Shown: one piece after another, positions 15,369 to 24,607 of the stretch
How positions within the stretch are numbered: the stretch's first letter is position 1
Layout of the letters: every line of letters begins with the position of its first letter
Assembly: GCF_005280275.1 (NCBI RefSeq)
Contig: NZ_CP040022.1
Location: 372,001 to 436,000, forward strand
Source: Salinivibrio kushneri
Lineage (GTDB): Bacteria > Pseudomonadota > Gammaproteobacteria > Enterobacterales > Vibrionaceae
Reading direction: 5' to 3'
Length of the DNA stretch: 64,000 nucleotides
Position numbers and translations under genes: made by a program
The notes under the pieces: model-generated
Database searches by the model: none
Seen by the model: only the letters and a program-made list of their open reading frames with translations
Told to the model about the DNA's origin: nothing

Positions 15369-16469
15369 TTACGCCACCTCTTCACTGCCTTCAATCGCGA
15401 GGTACTCAAGCTTATCGATGACCACCATGCTTGCCGACTCCATGTGTTGTAACTCACTCACCATTTGCTCGGGTTGTTGATGATGGTATGCCTCCAGTGC
15501 CGCTTTAGCATGAGTATGCACTTTCTCATGAGGTGCGGCTATGGCTTTAAACGTTTGTAACTGCGCAAAATATTGCTGACCTTCACCATGCTCATACCAC
15601 TGGCCGAGGCGGCATTGGGTGTGATCGGTGACATCTGATGCCACCATGCTGTCTTCACCCAGCACCACGCGATATATCGCAAATTTAAAGCTAATATGGT
15701 CAAGTTTCGCCAGTTCACAAAAAGCACGCAGCGCAGCCGCTTTAATGGTGGTACGGCTATGCTGTGCTTGCTCACTCTGCGTGGCCATCGCATCGGCCAC
15801 CTGTTGGCCTTGCTCGCTATATTCGATCGCGTCACTGGCAAGCTGATCGGTAAGTGTGCAAGCATGCCCACTCCCAGCGCGAATCTTCTCGACCAGCTGG
15901 GTAATATCTTGCGTGGCACTGGCTGTGCGTTCCGCCAAGCTACGCACTTCATCGGCGACGACCGCAAACCCTCGACCTTGCTCGCCGGCACGTGCCGCTT
16001 CAATCGCCGCGTTTAATGCCAAGAGATTGGTTTGATCGGCGACATCGCGAATCAAGTTCACAATACCGCTTACCTCTTGTGCATGCTGATCGAGCGAACG
16101 AATCGCCTCTGACGATTGCTGACATTGCGCGGATAAGGATTGCACGTGACGCGCAAGATCATTGACTTGCTCGGCACACGACGACGCCTGATGGCTCACG
16201 TCCGTTACCCGTTCTTTTTCACCGTTAATGGTGTCCGCTAGGGTAGCCAGAGAGGATTGGGTCGCATTGATAGAATCACCAAAATGGCATAAGTTGGCAT
16301 CAATCGCTTTTCCCGTTTGTCGTTTTTTCTCTGCGGTGTCTAGCTCTTCCTGCAATGCAGCTTTCTCTGCATTCAGCGCGTCGATGGTATGATTAATCTG
16401 CTCAATTTTTTGCTGTAGAGCGACTTGTTTTTGCTGTTCTTGTTCAAGTTGACGACGGGATATAAACAC
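15369..16469 (-). CDS. Soluble methyl-accepting chemotaxis protein with C-terminal zinc-binding CZB domain
   Basis: The 366-residue chemoreceptor has no membrane segment. It opens with a coiled coil (about 5-55), continues with a short cytoplasmic signalling domain whose hairpin tip carries [20 protein letters not shown] (145-164), and ends with a CZB domain. The candidate zinc ligands H258, C286, H314 and H318 are all present ([28 protein letters not shown]). CZB domains sense zinc or oxidants such as HOCl through the Zn-thiolate. It should act on CheA/CheW or a related output in the cytoplasm. The tandem helix bundle is short, so it may regulate c-di-GMP or a polar array rather than classical chemotaxis. 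Confidence 0.9.
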   Translation of the reverse strand: MFISRRQLEQEQQKQVALQQKIEQINHTIDALNAEKAALQEELDTAEKKRQTGKAIDANLCHFGDSINATQSSLATLADTINGEKERVTDVSHQASSCAEQVNDLARHVQSLSAQCQQSSEAIRSLDQHAQEVSGIVNLIRDVADQTNLLALNAAIEAARAGEQGRGFAVVADEVRSLAERTASATQDITQLVEKIRAGSGHACTLTDQLASDAIEYSEQGQQVADAMATQSEQAQHSRTTIKAAALRAFCELAKLDHISFKFAIYRVVLGEDSMVASDVTDHTQCRLGQWYEHGEGQQYFAQLQTFKAIAAPHEKVHTHAKAALEAYHHQQPEQMVSELQHMESASMVVIDKLEYLAIEGSEEVA

Positions 16470-16568
16470 GCTGGCTCCTAATTAAGCTTTTTATAATATT
16501 TTAACGCTTAATATTGGCTTTGTATGATAAACGGAGCGAAATGTGATCCATTTTACGCCAATCATTTG

Positions 16569-16583
16569 ATTTACACTGTAAAC
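16569..16583. other. parS2-type centromere site 1
   Basis: ATTTACACTGTAAAC is a perfect match to the Vibrio chromosome II partition site NTTTACANTGTAAAN bound by ParB2. It lies between the chemoreceptor and K+ channel genes, about 11 kb from parA2. Confidence 0.88.
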
Positions 16584-16635
16584 CGATAAAAATTCCCGCC
16601 ATACTGACGTCTCTGCGGCGAATGAGCGAAACATT

Positions 16636-17661
16636 ATGACCTTTTGGTTGCTTTTTAAACGTTGGATTATCAGTCACTTCGCCCATTTAAATGGGCGTAT
16701 TTTGGGCTTGGTGGTCCTTGCTTACGGCATCATCGGCTGGCTGCTTTTGTACTGGGCGGGCGAAACCGAGATGACCCAGTCACTCGGTCGCTATATTTAT
16801 TACTTAATGGTCACCGCGTCCACCGTTGGCTATGGCGACTATTCGCCGGCGACAGAAGCAGGACAGTGGATTACCGCCTTTTGGATTATTCCCGGCGGGC
16901 TGGGGTTATTTGCCGTTGTGATTGGTCATGTAACCAGTGCGTTGGTCGATTATTGGCGACGTGGATTACAAGGAAAACGGAGTCTTACAGTGAAAAATCA
17001 TATTCTGGTGTTAGGGTGGAATGGTCAACGCACTATCCAGCTTATTCGCCTACTACAAAGCGGTGTGCATGGCGATCGTCCTATTGTGCTTTGTGTGCGT
17101 CCCGAAATGGAAAACCCGCTCCCTGGCGAGGTGGAATTTGTGCGCGTCACCAGCTTTACCGACGCCGAGGGCATTGCCCGTGCGGGTATTGATAGTGCCG
17201 CGAGCATTATTATCGATAACCCCGAGGACGATATTACCCTGTCAGCGGCCTTGTTTTGCGCGCACAAAAACCCCTCAGCGCATCTGCTCGCCTACTTTCA
17301 AGATGATGCACTCAGCCAAATATTAAAACAGCACTATCCACACGCCGAGTGTGTGCCATCTGTGTCGGTGGAAATGCTAGCGAAAGCTGCCGTGGATCCG
17401 GGTTCCAGCCAGTTGCATCACGAGCTGTTAAGCACGGCACAGGGGATGACGCAGTATTGCGCTCGCTATCCTACCAATGCGAGCGCCACGGATGTGGGCA
17501 CCCTGTTCAACCAATTAAAGCACGAATACGATGCGACATTAATTGGTCTCGATAAAGGTGAAGGCATTACCCTTAACCCCAACCTTGCAACAGACGTCGC
17601 CCCCGGCGATCGCGTATTCTATATTGCAGCCGAGCGTTTACCGCATTGGTCAGCGGCGTAA
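16636..17661 (+). CDS. Ion channel protein: two-helix potassium channel pore with RCK/TrkA-N domain
   Basis: The 341-residue protein has two membrane helices (about 21-40 and 80-103) around a pore loop with selectivity filter TVGYGD (63-68), the K+ channel signature. A cytoplasmic Rossmann-like RCK domain starts at about 121 (NHILVLGWNGQ). It probably conducts K+ under control of a ligand bound by RCK. Only two helices rather than six makes it a minimal MthK-like channel. It is a single gene, transcribed away from the chemoreceptor, with a parS2 site in the intergenic region. Confidence 0.9.
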   Translation: MTFWLLFKRWIISHFAHLNGRILGLVVLAYGIIGWLLLYWAGETEMTQSLGRYIYYLMVTASTVGYGDYSPATEAGQWITAFWIIPGGLGLFAVVIGHVTSALVDYWRRGLQGKRSLTVKNHILVLGWNGQRTIQLIRLLQSGVHGDRPIVLCVRPEMENPLPGEVEFVRVTSFTDAEGIARAGIDSAASIIIDNPEDDITLSAALFCAHKNPSAHLLAYFQDDALSQILKQHYPHAECVPSVSVEMLAKAAVDPGSSQLHHELLSTAQGMTQYCARYPTNASATDVGTLFNQLKHEYDATLIGLDKGEGITLNPNLATDVAPGDRVFYIAAERLPHWSAA

Positions 17662-17712
17662 TTCGGGTACCATTCATCACACGCGACACCTGCTGTTAGC
17701 CTTTCCCGAACA

Positions 17713-17742
17713 GTCCGCCGCTTCACCTTAGGAGCGGCGGAC
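17713..17742. terminator. Strong hairpin between the K+ channel gene and thiD
   Basis: A perfect 10-bp stem (GTCCGCCGCT / AGCGGCGGAC) with a 10-base loop lies between two convergent genes. There is no T-run on either side, so it may be a poor intrinsic terminator or a transcript-end protection hairpin. Confidence 0.5.
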
Positions 17743-17774
17743 TCGCTTTAGGTGCCCTATTGGTGAAAAACCGT

Positions 17775-18626
17775 CTATTCGACCGAGGCTTCTTTTACAT
17801 CGGGTTGACTCGCCTCAACGGGGTAAGCGTAAAAATGATGAACAGGCCCTGCGCCTCTTCCCACCTTTAACTGCTGGCTATGCGCTAACGCGTCGGTGAG
17901 ATAATGTTTCGCCGCGCGCCCGGCTTCAATGGGCGTCATTCCCTGCGCGTAATAAGAGGCGATCGCTGCAGACAGTGAACAGCCTGTGCCGTGCGTATTT
18001 GCAGTCTCAACCCGACGGGCGCTCAAGGTTTGGCACGTATCTCGGCTAATCCATACATCCACGCTTTCAGGAACGTGATGTAAATGGCCACCTTTGAGCA
18101 TCACGTACGGGCAGCCGAGGCGACGCAAGGCGGGGACTAACGCATGCATTTGCTCAATGGAGGTAGGAACAGGCTGACCGGTTAATCGCGCCGCCTCCGG
18201 CAAGTTGGGGGTGAGCACGGTTGCGCGTGGGATCAGCGCTTCAATCAGCGCTGTCATGGCGTGTTTATCCAACAAAGGATCACCGCTGGTAGCCACCATC
18301 ACGGGATCTAAAATCACCGGTAAGTGTGGCGACCGCGCCAACACGGCGGCTACTTCGCGAATAATCGCTTGGTTGGCGAGCATACCGATTTTCACTGCAC
18401 GCACTGGCATATCGTACAACACCGCATCTAATTGGGCGCGGACAAAACCAGGCTCAACCGCCGAGACGGCCTCAACGCCACAGGTGTTTTGCGCGGTTAA
18501 TGCGGTGATCACCGAGCACGCATAACCGCCGGTAGCTGAAATCGCTTTAATATCGGCTTGAATGCCGGCACCGCCACCGCTGTCTGAGCCGGCGATGGTA
18601 AGAATAACAGGTGGAGATAGGTTCAT
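17775..18626 (-). CDS. thiD: Hydroxymethylpyrimidine/phosphomethylpyrimidine kinase
   Basis: The 283-residue ribokinase-fold enzyme phosphorylates HMP and HMP-phosphate for thiamine synthesis. Family features are the N-terminal TIAGSDSGGGAGIQAD, the substrate region VKIGMLAN, DPVMVATSGDPLL, and the C-terminal anion hole with catalytic Asp in NTHGTGCSLSAAIAS. Length is normal for ThiD alone, with no ThiE fusion. It stands as a single gene behind a TPP riboswitch (18701-18779). The ribosome site AAGGGG is six bases from the ATG and is buried in the hairpin at 18631-18650. Confidence 0.94.
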   Translation of the reverse strand: MNLSPPVILTIAGSDSGGGAGIQADIKAISATGGYACSVITALTAQNTCGVEAVSAVEPGFVRAQLDAVLYDMPVRAVKIGMLANQAIIREVAAVLARSPHLPVILDPVMVATSGDPLLDKHAMTALIEALIPRATVLTPNLPEAARLTGQPVPTSIEQMHALVPALRRLGCPYVMLKGGHLHHVPESVDVWISRDTCQTLSARRVETANTHGTGCSLSAAIASYYAQGMTPIEAGRAAKHYLTDALAHSQQLKVGRGAGPVHHFYAYPVEASQPDVKEASVE

Positions 18627-18630
18627 ATTG

Positions 18631-18650
18631 GCCCCTTAATCATCAGGGGC
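18631..18650 (-). promoter_or_regulatory. Hairpin covering the thiD ribosome site (expression platform)
   Basis: On the minus strand GCCCCT and AGGGGC pair around an 8-base loop; the second arm is the Shine-Dalgarno of thiD, ending four bases from ATG. This fits translational control by the TPP riboswitch upstream. The switching partner strand is not worked out. Confidence 0.6.
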
Positions 18651-18700
18651 GGAAGGAGACAAAGCGAGCCCGAATAGGCCACTTCGTATGCTGAACGTGT

Positions 18701-18779
18701 CAGTTCCCTCCGCCAGTGCTAACTGGATCAGGTTCTACGGGTCCTGCTTTCGCAGTCTCAGCAATTACTTGCTCCCCGA
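18701..18779 (-). ncRNA. TPP riboswitch (THI box) controlling thiD
   Basis: Read on the minus strand, the conserved THI-box pieces occur in order: GGGGAGC, CTGAGA, ACCCGTAGAACCTGATC, and GTTAGCACTGGCGGAGGGAA. These form the pyrimidine and pyrophosphate sensor helices that bind thiamine pyrophosphate and lower expression. It lies 75 bases upstream of thiD. Candidate promoter boxes TTGCGC and TATATT lie upstream at 18814-18819 and 18793-18798, with a 15-base spacer, shorter than ideal. Confidence 0.95.
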
Positions 18780-18852
18780 CTAACACGCTCAGAATATAAA
18801 CCTTACGGATAAAGCGCAAGGTTGATTGCTCGTTCATTTTCCCACTAGAAAC

Positions 18853-18876
18853 AAAAAACGCCCCATCGGTGGGGCG
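18853..18876 (-). terminator. Rho-independent terminator of the DUF3081-like gene
   Basis: On the minus strand a 7-bp GC-rich stem (CGCCCCA / TGGGGCG) with a 4-base loop is followed by six Ts. It starts two bases after the stop codon at 18879. Confidence 0.9.
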
Positions 18877-18878
18877 CT

Positions 18879-19172
18879 CTACCACGTACCTCGTTCGGTT
18901 TTATCGTGGTTATTTTTTGTAATTTTTGACCAACGCATCCACTTTTTCAGGAACTGCTCTTTTAGGTTTTCGTGCTCATAGTCAAGATCATAGGTATTGT
19001 GGAACCCCACGCGTAACTGAACCCCGTTACCCGCTAAATAAATGGTATAGCCGTCGTAATCCGAGAAAGCGTCGATGCCATCTAGGCGGTGCCCATCTTC
19101 AATTTCTTCACCATACTCTGTCACTATCTCAAACGCGCGCAGTAGATGGGTAGGATTGAGTTCGTTTTTCAC
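18879..19172 (-). CDS. Small DUF3081-like protein
   Basis: The 97-residue protein begins MKNELNPTHLLRAFEIVTEY and contains LDGIDAFSDYDGYTIYLAGN and a GFHNTYDLDY segment, a pattern I associate with DUF3081 proteins of Vibrio-type bacteria. No signal, membrane segment or catalytic motif is seen. The C-terminal 20 residues are basic. The ATG at 19172 follows GGAGGGAAGCGTG, a strong ribosome site. It lies 18 bases downstream of the HAD phosphatase gene and probably shares its transcript, with the terminator directly behind. Function unknown. Confidence 0.75.
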   Translation of the reverse strand: MKNELNPTHLLRAFEIVTEYGEEIEDGHRLDGIDAFSDYDGYTIYLAGNGVQLRVGFHNTYDLDYEHENLKEQFLKKWMRWSKITKNNHDKTERGTW

Positions 19173-19190
19173 GCTTCCCTCCTGGCTGTG

Positions 19191-19973
19191 TTAGCGAAAT
19201 TGTGCTCCACCTCCCGGCCGTGATCCACGACCATAAAGTGGGCCGGCCAATACCGGTGGCGTAGTCAACACATGCCCTGACACCTCAAGCCGGCTTGGCT
19301 TAGCAATAATATTGGGTAAGGCGGCCAAAGTATCAAGGGTGGTATCTGGCCCTGTTTTTTGGATTGCTGTACCGTAATTATAGCCGTAATCGACACACAC
19401 GACAGGCGAGCCCGCCGCCCTTGCCGCATGAACATCATTCACGGCATCACCAACCACCAGCAATTCTGATGGTGGCACTGTTAAAATCGCCGCCGATTCA
19501 AAAATGCTATCGGGATCCGGCTTTCCGGCTGCGATTGCATCGGTTCCTAAGATACGGGTAAAAAAGTGGCTGACCCCAAGCGCTTTGAGTAGGCTATTGG
19601 CATGCGCCGTTTGCATGTCCGTGGTACATATCATCGGGAACTGACGTTGAGAGAGACCTTCAAGACAAGCAAGTACCCCTGGATAGAGTCGAGTTTTTGG
19701 CGGTTTTTTGCCTAGGTATGAGGACAGGAACAACGCGCGGGCTTGGTTCAGTACGGTGGTGGAAACCCGCCCATCAATGTGTCGCGTAAGCACCCGATGG
19801 ATCAATAAATCCGCGCCATCACCAATCCAGTCTCGAATCGCACTGGGCTCTTCCTCCGGCAAATCAAACCCTCTCAACATGCCGAGGACAGCGTCGTATA
19901 GATCATCAAAAGGGTCTGCGATCGTGCCGTCTAAGTCAAAGCATATCGCAGAGATATTCTCCAATTTTTTCAT
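19191..19973 (-). CDS. HAD-family phosphatase, phosphoglycolate phosphatase-like
   Basis: I chose ATG 19973 (260 residues), six bases after GGAGG; an upstream in-frame start at 19988 has no such site. HAD motif I is CFDLDGTIADPF near the start, with the two catalytic Asp residues. Motif II is CTTD, motif III lies around AGKPDP and motif IV is VVGDAVNDVHAA. An alpha-helical cap follows motif I, as in Gph. The C-terminal 30 residues (VLAGPLYGRGSRPGGGAQFR) are an unusual Gly/Arg-rich tail beyond the normal domain. The substrate is not certain. Confidence 0.85.
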   Translation of the reverse strand: MKKLENISAICFDLDGTIADPFDDLYDAVLGMLRGFDLPEEEPSAIRDWIGDGADLLIHRVLTRHIDGRVSTTVLNQARALFLSSYLGKKPPKTRLYPGVLACLEGLSQRQFPMICTTDMQTAHANSLLKALGVSHFFTRILGTDAIAAGKPDPDSIFESAAILTVPPSELLVVGDAVNDVHAARAAGSPVVCVDYGYNYGTAIQKTGPDTTLDTLAALPNIIAKPSRLEVSGHVLTTPPVLAGPLYGRGSRPGGGAQFR

Positions 19974-20182
19974 GGAACGCCTCCACAATCAGTGTGTTAT
20001 CGCCAGAAAGGAAAGGGAACGGTGGATCGGGCTTGCTATCCAACGAGTCTTTGAAAGTTAGCAGAGAACCAGAAAGCATCCTACCAAAACAGCAGGCACA
20101 ATGTATCGAATCACCGGTACAAAATTGCATAACTCACCGCTTGCCCACAAACTTCAGAGGCGAATCAAGCCCCTAACCATAA

Positions 20183-20198
20183 CGTGATCATTTTCACA
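20183..20198. promoter_or_regulatory. Candidate CRP-cAMP site
   Basis: CGTGA-TCATTT-TCACA matches the CRP consensus TGTGA-N6-TCACA at nine of ten positions. It lies in the 417-bp divergent intergenic region between the HAD phosphatase and GGDEF-EAL genes, about 190 bases from the latter's start. I see no gene in this region. Confidence 0.5.
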
Positions 20199-20390
20199 TT
20201 TATATATCTTCGCACTCATCGATACCGACCTTAACCCTGTATAAAAATCCGTCACGTTTTTGACGATTGAGGGAACACGGCGATCGATAGCCCTCGCTTT
20301 GTCATGAAAATGAAAACCAAATAGGCATAGATTGTCATCGAACCGCTCTACCCTGTCTCTCTCGATAGTGAGATTCGATGTATTCTTTAT

Positions 20391-22697
20391 ATGCGGTATT
20401 TTTCTTCACAGCCTCTATGGCGTTACCTGGCGGTTGTAATGATTGCGCTGATCGCCGGTTGGTCTGTCTATACCTTGGAAAACCAGCGTCAGCAAAGCCG
20501 ATTTTCGACCGACGTGGAAAAGCAACGTCACACACTCAGTAAAGCCTTTTCCCAACTCTATGAGCTTCAATTATCGGCGCAGTTGTATCTGCAACAAGAA
20601 GGCGGCCTGACACGTGATAAATTCCATGCCTTTATCGATAACCATACCCAAAAGCGCTCTGGGCTTGATAGCGTCATGTGGCTACCTCGGGTCAATCGCG
20701 CGGAGTTAAAACAGTTTGCCGCGCAACACGGGCATTATCATCCCTTTCCACCGCTCAATAACCATGCCTGCCAGTGGGTGATGCGGGGTGATACGTTTCC
20801 CGCGCTTTACTTGTCCCCCAAAGCTGCGGCAGAGGGGTATTCAGGTTGGCGCGCGGATGCGCAATGCGAGAATACCGTTACCATGGAACGGGCTTATTTT
20901 AAACGCCAGCCCGTCGCGCGATTAATTCACAACGAGCAAGGCCATGGGGTGCGATGGTTTGCAGCCATTACCGCACGAGACGGCCAATTAGCCGGTTTTC
21001 TCGCCACCACACTTTATTTTGATACCTTTCTACCCACGCTCTGGCAAGATGACACTCCCGCGCCCGATATGGGGCTAATCGCCCGTGAAGCCTTTGGCCA
21101 CCAGCAAATGTTTGCCACGCACTCAACGCAAGCATTGCAAACATGGCGAAATACTCACTCGCCCGACATCACTATTCCGATTGCGGGAAGTGAAGAAGGG
21201 TTAGTGATCAGGTTCACCCATCTGCGCGGCTTGCACACCGGGCTACTCTACGGGGTGCTGGTCGGGCTATTGGTATTGTCACTCGGCTTATCGGTTCTGG
21301 CCAGTTTTTGGTCTTACGCTAACCGACTGTCATTGGCACAACACTTAGTCAACAAGCAGACCCGCCAGCTTACCCATCAAGCACATCATGACACTCTGAC
21401 AGGGCTGGCAAACCGTGCGGCGCTCGACAATGCCTTGGAGGGAGCACTCCAGCAAGTGAGCGCCCAGTACAGCGAGCACTTTACCTTGCTGTTTATCGAT
21501 CTCGATCGGTTTAAGGTGGTTAACGACTCTCTCGGTCATGTGACGGGAGATACGCTTCTAAAACAGGTTGCTAAACGTTTGACACAATCGGTCAGTGGCG
21601 AGCGCGTATTTCGCTTTGGTGGCGACGAGTTCATCATTTTGCTTAAAGCCGACAGCTCACTGGCATTGGCACAAACCAAAGCCAAGCACCTGCTCCAGGC
21701 ACTCAGCGCACCTTACAAGGTGGACGAGCATATGATTAACTTGTCCGCCAGCATTGGCATTGCCTCGGTGAACAAGGCCAATGCCTCGGTGACGGATATC
21801 ATTCAGCAGGCGGATATTGCCATGTATCACGCCAAGCAAACCCGTGATCGCCTGGCCATTTTCCAACCGGCCATGCTTGCCAAAGTCCAGCAACGCTTTA
21901 TTGTTGAACAAGACTTAAAGAAAGGGTTGGCACAGCAGCAGTTTCACCTGATGTTTCAACCTATTTTTGATGGTGAACATGAAACACTCAGCCATGCAGA
22001 AGCGCTGCTCCGGTGGCAACACCCGACGCTGGGGTCGATCTCACCGGCAGAGTTCATCCCAATCGCAGAAGAAACCGGTTATATCATTGAGCTTGGCGAC
22101 TGGGTGCTCGAGCAAGTCGCTGATGTGCTTGATAGCTGGCATATCCGATTTCCCACTAACCAATGTCCATCTATCACGGTGAATGTGTCGGCCAAGCAGT
22201 GTCAGTCAGCCACTTTTGCCGATGACGTCGCCTCACTGATCGCCAGGCACCAGTTTGCGCCCCAGTGTCTGGGGTTAGAAATGACAGAAACAGCCCTACT
22301 TGAGCATTCAGAAACGGTGGGGAAGAACTTACATCAGCTTCACGCGCTGGGAATCAAACTGTACCTCGATGACTTTGGCACCGGGTATTCATCCCTCTCT
22401 TTACTGCGCCAATATCCGTTTAGCGTGATTAAGATGGATCGCAGTTTTATCATGGATATCGATCAGCCCAACGGCAAAGCGGCGCCCCTTTGTCGAGGAA
22501 TGATTGCCATGGCACATGCCGTCGGTTTAACCGTCGTAGCAGAAGGCGTCGAGACCAAACAGCAGCTAGGCTGGCTGCGCCAACACCAATGTGACTACTT
22601 GCAAGGATATGTGCTCTCTCGCCCGATTGCGCGGACAGCGCTTGAAGATTGGTTGCTGCCAAAATCACACCAGCGAATGGTCTTGGTGCATGGTTGA
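20391..22697 (+). CDS. Membrane GGDEF-EAL protein with periplasmic CHASE-type sensor
   Basis: The 768-residue cyclic-di-GMP enzyme has a membrane helix at 10-28, then a periplasmic sensor of about 240 residues with CHASE-like features (FSQLYELQLSAQLYLQQ, LDSVMWLPRVNR), and a second helix at about 283-308. The GGDEF domain has the intact motif GGDEF at 410-414, and the EAL domain has intact EAL at 537-539 plus DDFGTGYSSLSLL. Both activities could be real, making or breaking c-di-GMP in response to an external signal; which dominates cannot be read. Its last 33 bases overlap the convergent GNAT gene. A CRP-like site lies upstream. Confidence 0.93.
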   Translation: MRYFSSQPLWRYLAVVMIALIAGWSVYTLENQRQQSRFSTDVEKQRHTLSKAFSQLYELQLSAQLYLQQEGGLTRDKFHAFIDNHTQKRSGLDSVMWLPRVNRAELKQFAAQHGHYHPFPPLNNHACQWVMRGDTFPALYLSPKAAAEGYSGWRADAQCENTVTMERAYFKRQPVARLIHNEQGHGVRWFAAITARDGQLAGFLATTLYFDTFLPTLWQDDTPAPDMGLIAREAFGHQQMFATHSTQALQTWRNTHSPDITIPIAGSEEGLVIRFTHLRGLHTGLLYGVLVGLLVLSLGLSVLASFWSYANRLSLAQHLVNKQTRQLTHQAHHDTLTGLANRAALDNALEGALQQVSAQYSEHFTLLFIDLDRFKVVNDSLGHVTGDTLLKQVAKRLTQSVSGERVFRFGGDEFIILLKADSSLALAQTKAKHLLQALSAPYKVDEHMINLSASIGIASVNKANASVTDIIQQADIAMYHAKQTRDRLAIFQPAMLAKVQQRFIVEQDLKKGLAQQQFHLMFQPIFDGEHETLSHAEALLRWQHPTLGSISPAEFIPIAEETGYIIELGDWVLEQVADVLDSWHIRFPTNQCPSITVNVSAKQCQSATFADDVASLIARHQFAPQCLGLEMTETALLEHSETVGKNLHQLHALGIKLYLDDFGTGYSSLSLLRQYPFSVIKMDRSFIMDIDQPNGKAAPLCRGMIAMAHAVGLTVVAEGVETKQQLGWLRQHQCDYLQGYVLSRPIARTALEDWLLPKSHQRMVLVHG

Positions 22698-23294
22698 GGC
22701 GACGGTTGTCATGGCTTCGGCGGATGACGTACCCATTCGACATAATGGCGCCGCTTGCTGCAACCACTCGTCGCGCAACACACCGTAGCGGAGTGAGTCA
22801 TAATACTCACCTTGATAGTAACGGACGGCGCGTAAGCGCCCCTCCTCAGACATTCCTAGCGCTTTGGCACAGCGCATCATCCCCGTGTTCCCTGACCAGG
22901 TCGTTAAGCCGATTCGGTTTACTTGGTGACGAATAAACAATTGGTCAATCCACTGCGTCAGTGCACGTCGGCCGATACCTTTGCCCCAGTCTGTGGGATC
23001 GAAAATGGTGATCCCCACTTCCAACCAACGCGTGCGTTTGTCTTCCCAGTAAAGAGTGACATAACCGACTGGCTCGTTATCCACACAAATCACCTGTGCC
23101 GTGTCACCCACGATGAACCGGCGAAAAAGACCAAAACGAAACGACCAAAACGACACCGGCTCAATGGGTGTGTAAGGCGCATCATACTGTTTCCAGGCAC
23201 GAGAGTAATAAATATTGCGCCAAAAATAACGGGCTTCGTTTCGCCGCGCGGCTCTCAAGGTAACGACTAAGCGGTTAGTTACATCCACGTCCAT
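22665..23294 (-). CDS. GNAT-family N-acetyltransferase, RimJ/RimL type
   Basis: The 209-residue protein carries a GNAT core with beta strands around VICVDNEPVGYVTLYWE, the acetyl-CoA loop DWGKGIGRRALTQWID (R/Q-x-x-G-x-G/A pattern), and a C-terminal segment NTGMMRCAKALGMSEEGRLR typical of RimJ/RimL relatives. It probably acetylates a small molecule or protein N-terminus. The last 25 residues run past the usual end and overlap the 3' end of the GGDEF-EAL gene. Substrate unknown. Confidence 0.85.
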   Translation of the reverse strand: MDVDVTNRLVVTLRAARRNEARYFWRNIYYSRAWKQYDAPYTPIEPVSFWSFRFGLFRRFIVGDTAQVICVDNEPVGYVTLYWEDKRTRWLEVGITIFDPTDWGKGIGRRALTQWIDQLFIRHQVNRIGLTTWSGNTGMMRCAKALGMSEEGRLRAVRYYQGEYYDSLRYGVLRDEWLQQAAPLCRMGTSSAEAMTTVASTMHQDHSLV

Positions 23295-23454
23295 GTCGGG
23301 TTACTGTTCTCTCTTTACCAGATAATCGGTGACGACCCTGCCCCGTCACAGCGACCGTTTGTCGGTGTGACCCACAAAGGTACCCAGTTTAACTCAATTA
23401 ACCACCACATTGGCGACCTCCGTCAAACAACCCACTTTTATTGAGTGTAGACGG

Positions 23455-24327
23455 TTACGCGCAAGACCGACGTCTTGATTGCTGTGAGATGGCCACACCC
23501 AGCATCACCAATCCACCGCCCAACAAGTGGTACTGAGTGAGTGTTTCCCCTAGCACAACAACGGCGATAGCCGCTGTCATCACGGGGAGAAGGTTCATGT
23601 ACATCGCCGTTCGACTCGCCCCATTGAGCGCGATAGCGTGTAGCCAAACCGCTGGAGCAATCACCGAAGCGCCCAAGGCGGCAAATCCCACCAATGGGTA
23701 AGCGTCCGCGGGGATCGTAGGACTAGGCGCCATCCACAAGACCGGCAGCAACATGATCACCGCAAACAAGGCTTGTACATACACTGAGACCCAGTTTGAC
23801 AGTGCCATCGTCCATCGCTTAAGAAGCACGCAATACAGTGCATATGAGGACGCACACACCAGCATCAGCCCATCCCCCACCGACGCACCAGCGTGAAAAA
23901 GAGAAAGCGGTTTGCCCAGCGTCAACATATAGACCAATCCACCGAAGGATAACATGGCCCCGATCCCTGCCCGCGTCGTTAACGGTTGCCCGAGTGTGGG
24001 TACACTGATCAATAAACTTAACATTGGTACCAACGACATAATCAGCGCCATATTGGTTGCCGTGGTCGTTTGTGCCGCAAAGTAAGCTACGGATTGATTG
24101 GTCACCATCCCGAGTAATGCCAGCACGGCTAAACGTGGCGCTAATCGGCCAACGGCACGTCGTTGTCGCCATACAGTGGGCAGACAAAAGGGCGTTAACA
24201 CTAAAATGGCAAAAAACCACCGATAGAACGCCATCGCACCAGGTGCAATCACAGTCACCGACATCTTGTTTACAATCGTATTAATCGCCCAGATGAGCAC
24301 CGCGGCTAACGGCAATAAAAATGGCAT
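23455..24327 (-). CDS. EamA/DMT-family inner-membrane transporter
   Basis: The 290-residue protein has about ten hydrophobic helices arranged as two EamA repeats (first from PFLLPLAAVLIWAINTIVNK, second from DGLMLVCASSYALYCVLLKR). Family members export metabolites such as amino acids or take up carboxylates; the substrate cannot be predicted. It ends with a short basic tail (SQQSRRRSCA). The gene is single and on the minus strand, downstream of rctB and separated from it by the rctB terminator and a parS2 site. Confidence 0.9.
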   Translation of the reverse strand: MPFLLPLAAVLIWAINTIVNKMSVTVIAPGAMAFYRWFFAILVLTPFCLPTVWRQRRAVGRLAPRLAVLALLGMVTNQSVAYFAAQTTTATNMALIMSLVPMLSLLISVPTLGQPLTTRAGIGAMLSFGGLVYMLTLGKPLSLFHAGASVGDGLMLVCASSYALYCVLLKRWTMALSNWVSVYVQALFAVIMLLPVLWMAPSPTIPADAYPLVGFAALGASVIAPAVWLHAIALNGASRTAMYMNLLPVMTAAIAVVVLGETLTQYHLLGGGLVMLGVAISQQSRRRSCA

Positions 24328-24369
24328 GACTGTCTCACAAACTCACACAAAGGATGGATAAAGCAGGTA

Positions 24370-24384
24370 GTTTACACTGTAAAG
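24370..24384. other. parS2-type centromere site 2
   Basis: GTTTACACTGTAAAG matches the ParB2-binding palindrome at all conserved positions. It lies between the EamA transporter start and the rctB terminator. Confidence 0.88.
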
Positions 24385-24462
24385 CGGCAAATAAAATCCA
24401 AGCGAATCGCCAACGGAGCCTAACAGATGGATACTCGGTAAGCGGATGAGGAAGGCAAGGAG

Positions 24463-24484
24463 AAAAAAGCGGGCAAAGCCCGCT
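24463..24484 (-). terminator. Rho-independent terminator of rctB
   Basis: On the minus strand AGCGGGC / GCCCGCT pair around a 3-base loop and are followed by a run of six Ts. It lies about 125 bases behind the rctB stop. Confidence 0.88.
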
Positions 24485-24607
24485 CGGCAAGTGATTCGCC
24501 AAATGGTGCCATCAGAGCACCCAATAGGACAAAGGTATCGAGAGGTAGTTTACGTCGATCATCGAAGCTTGTGTCATTACCCTGTCAACAACCTGCAAAA
24601 TCGGTCA

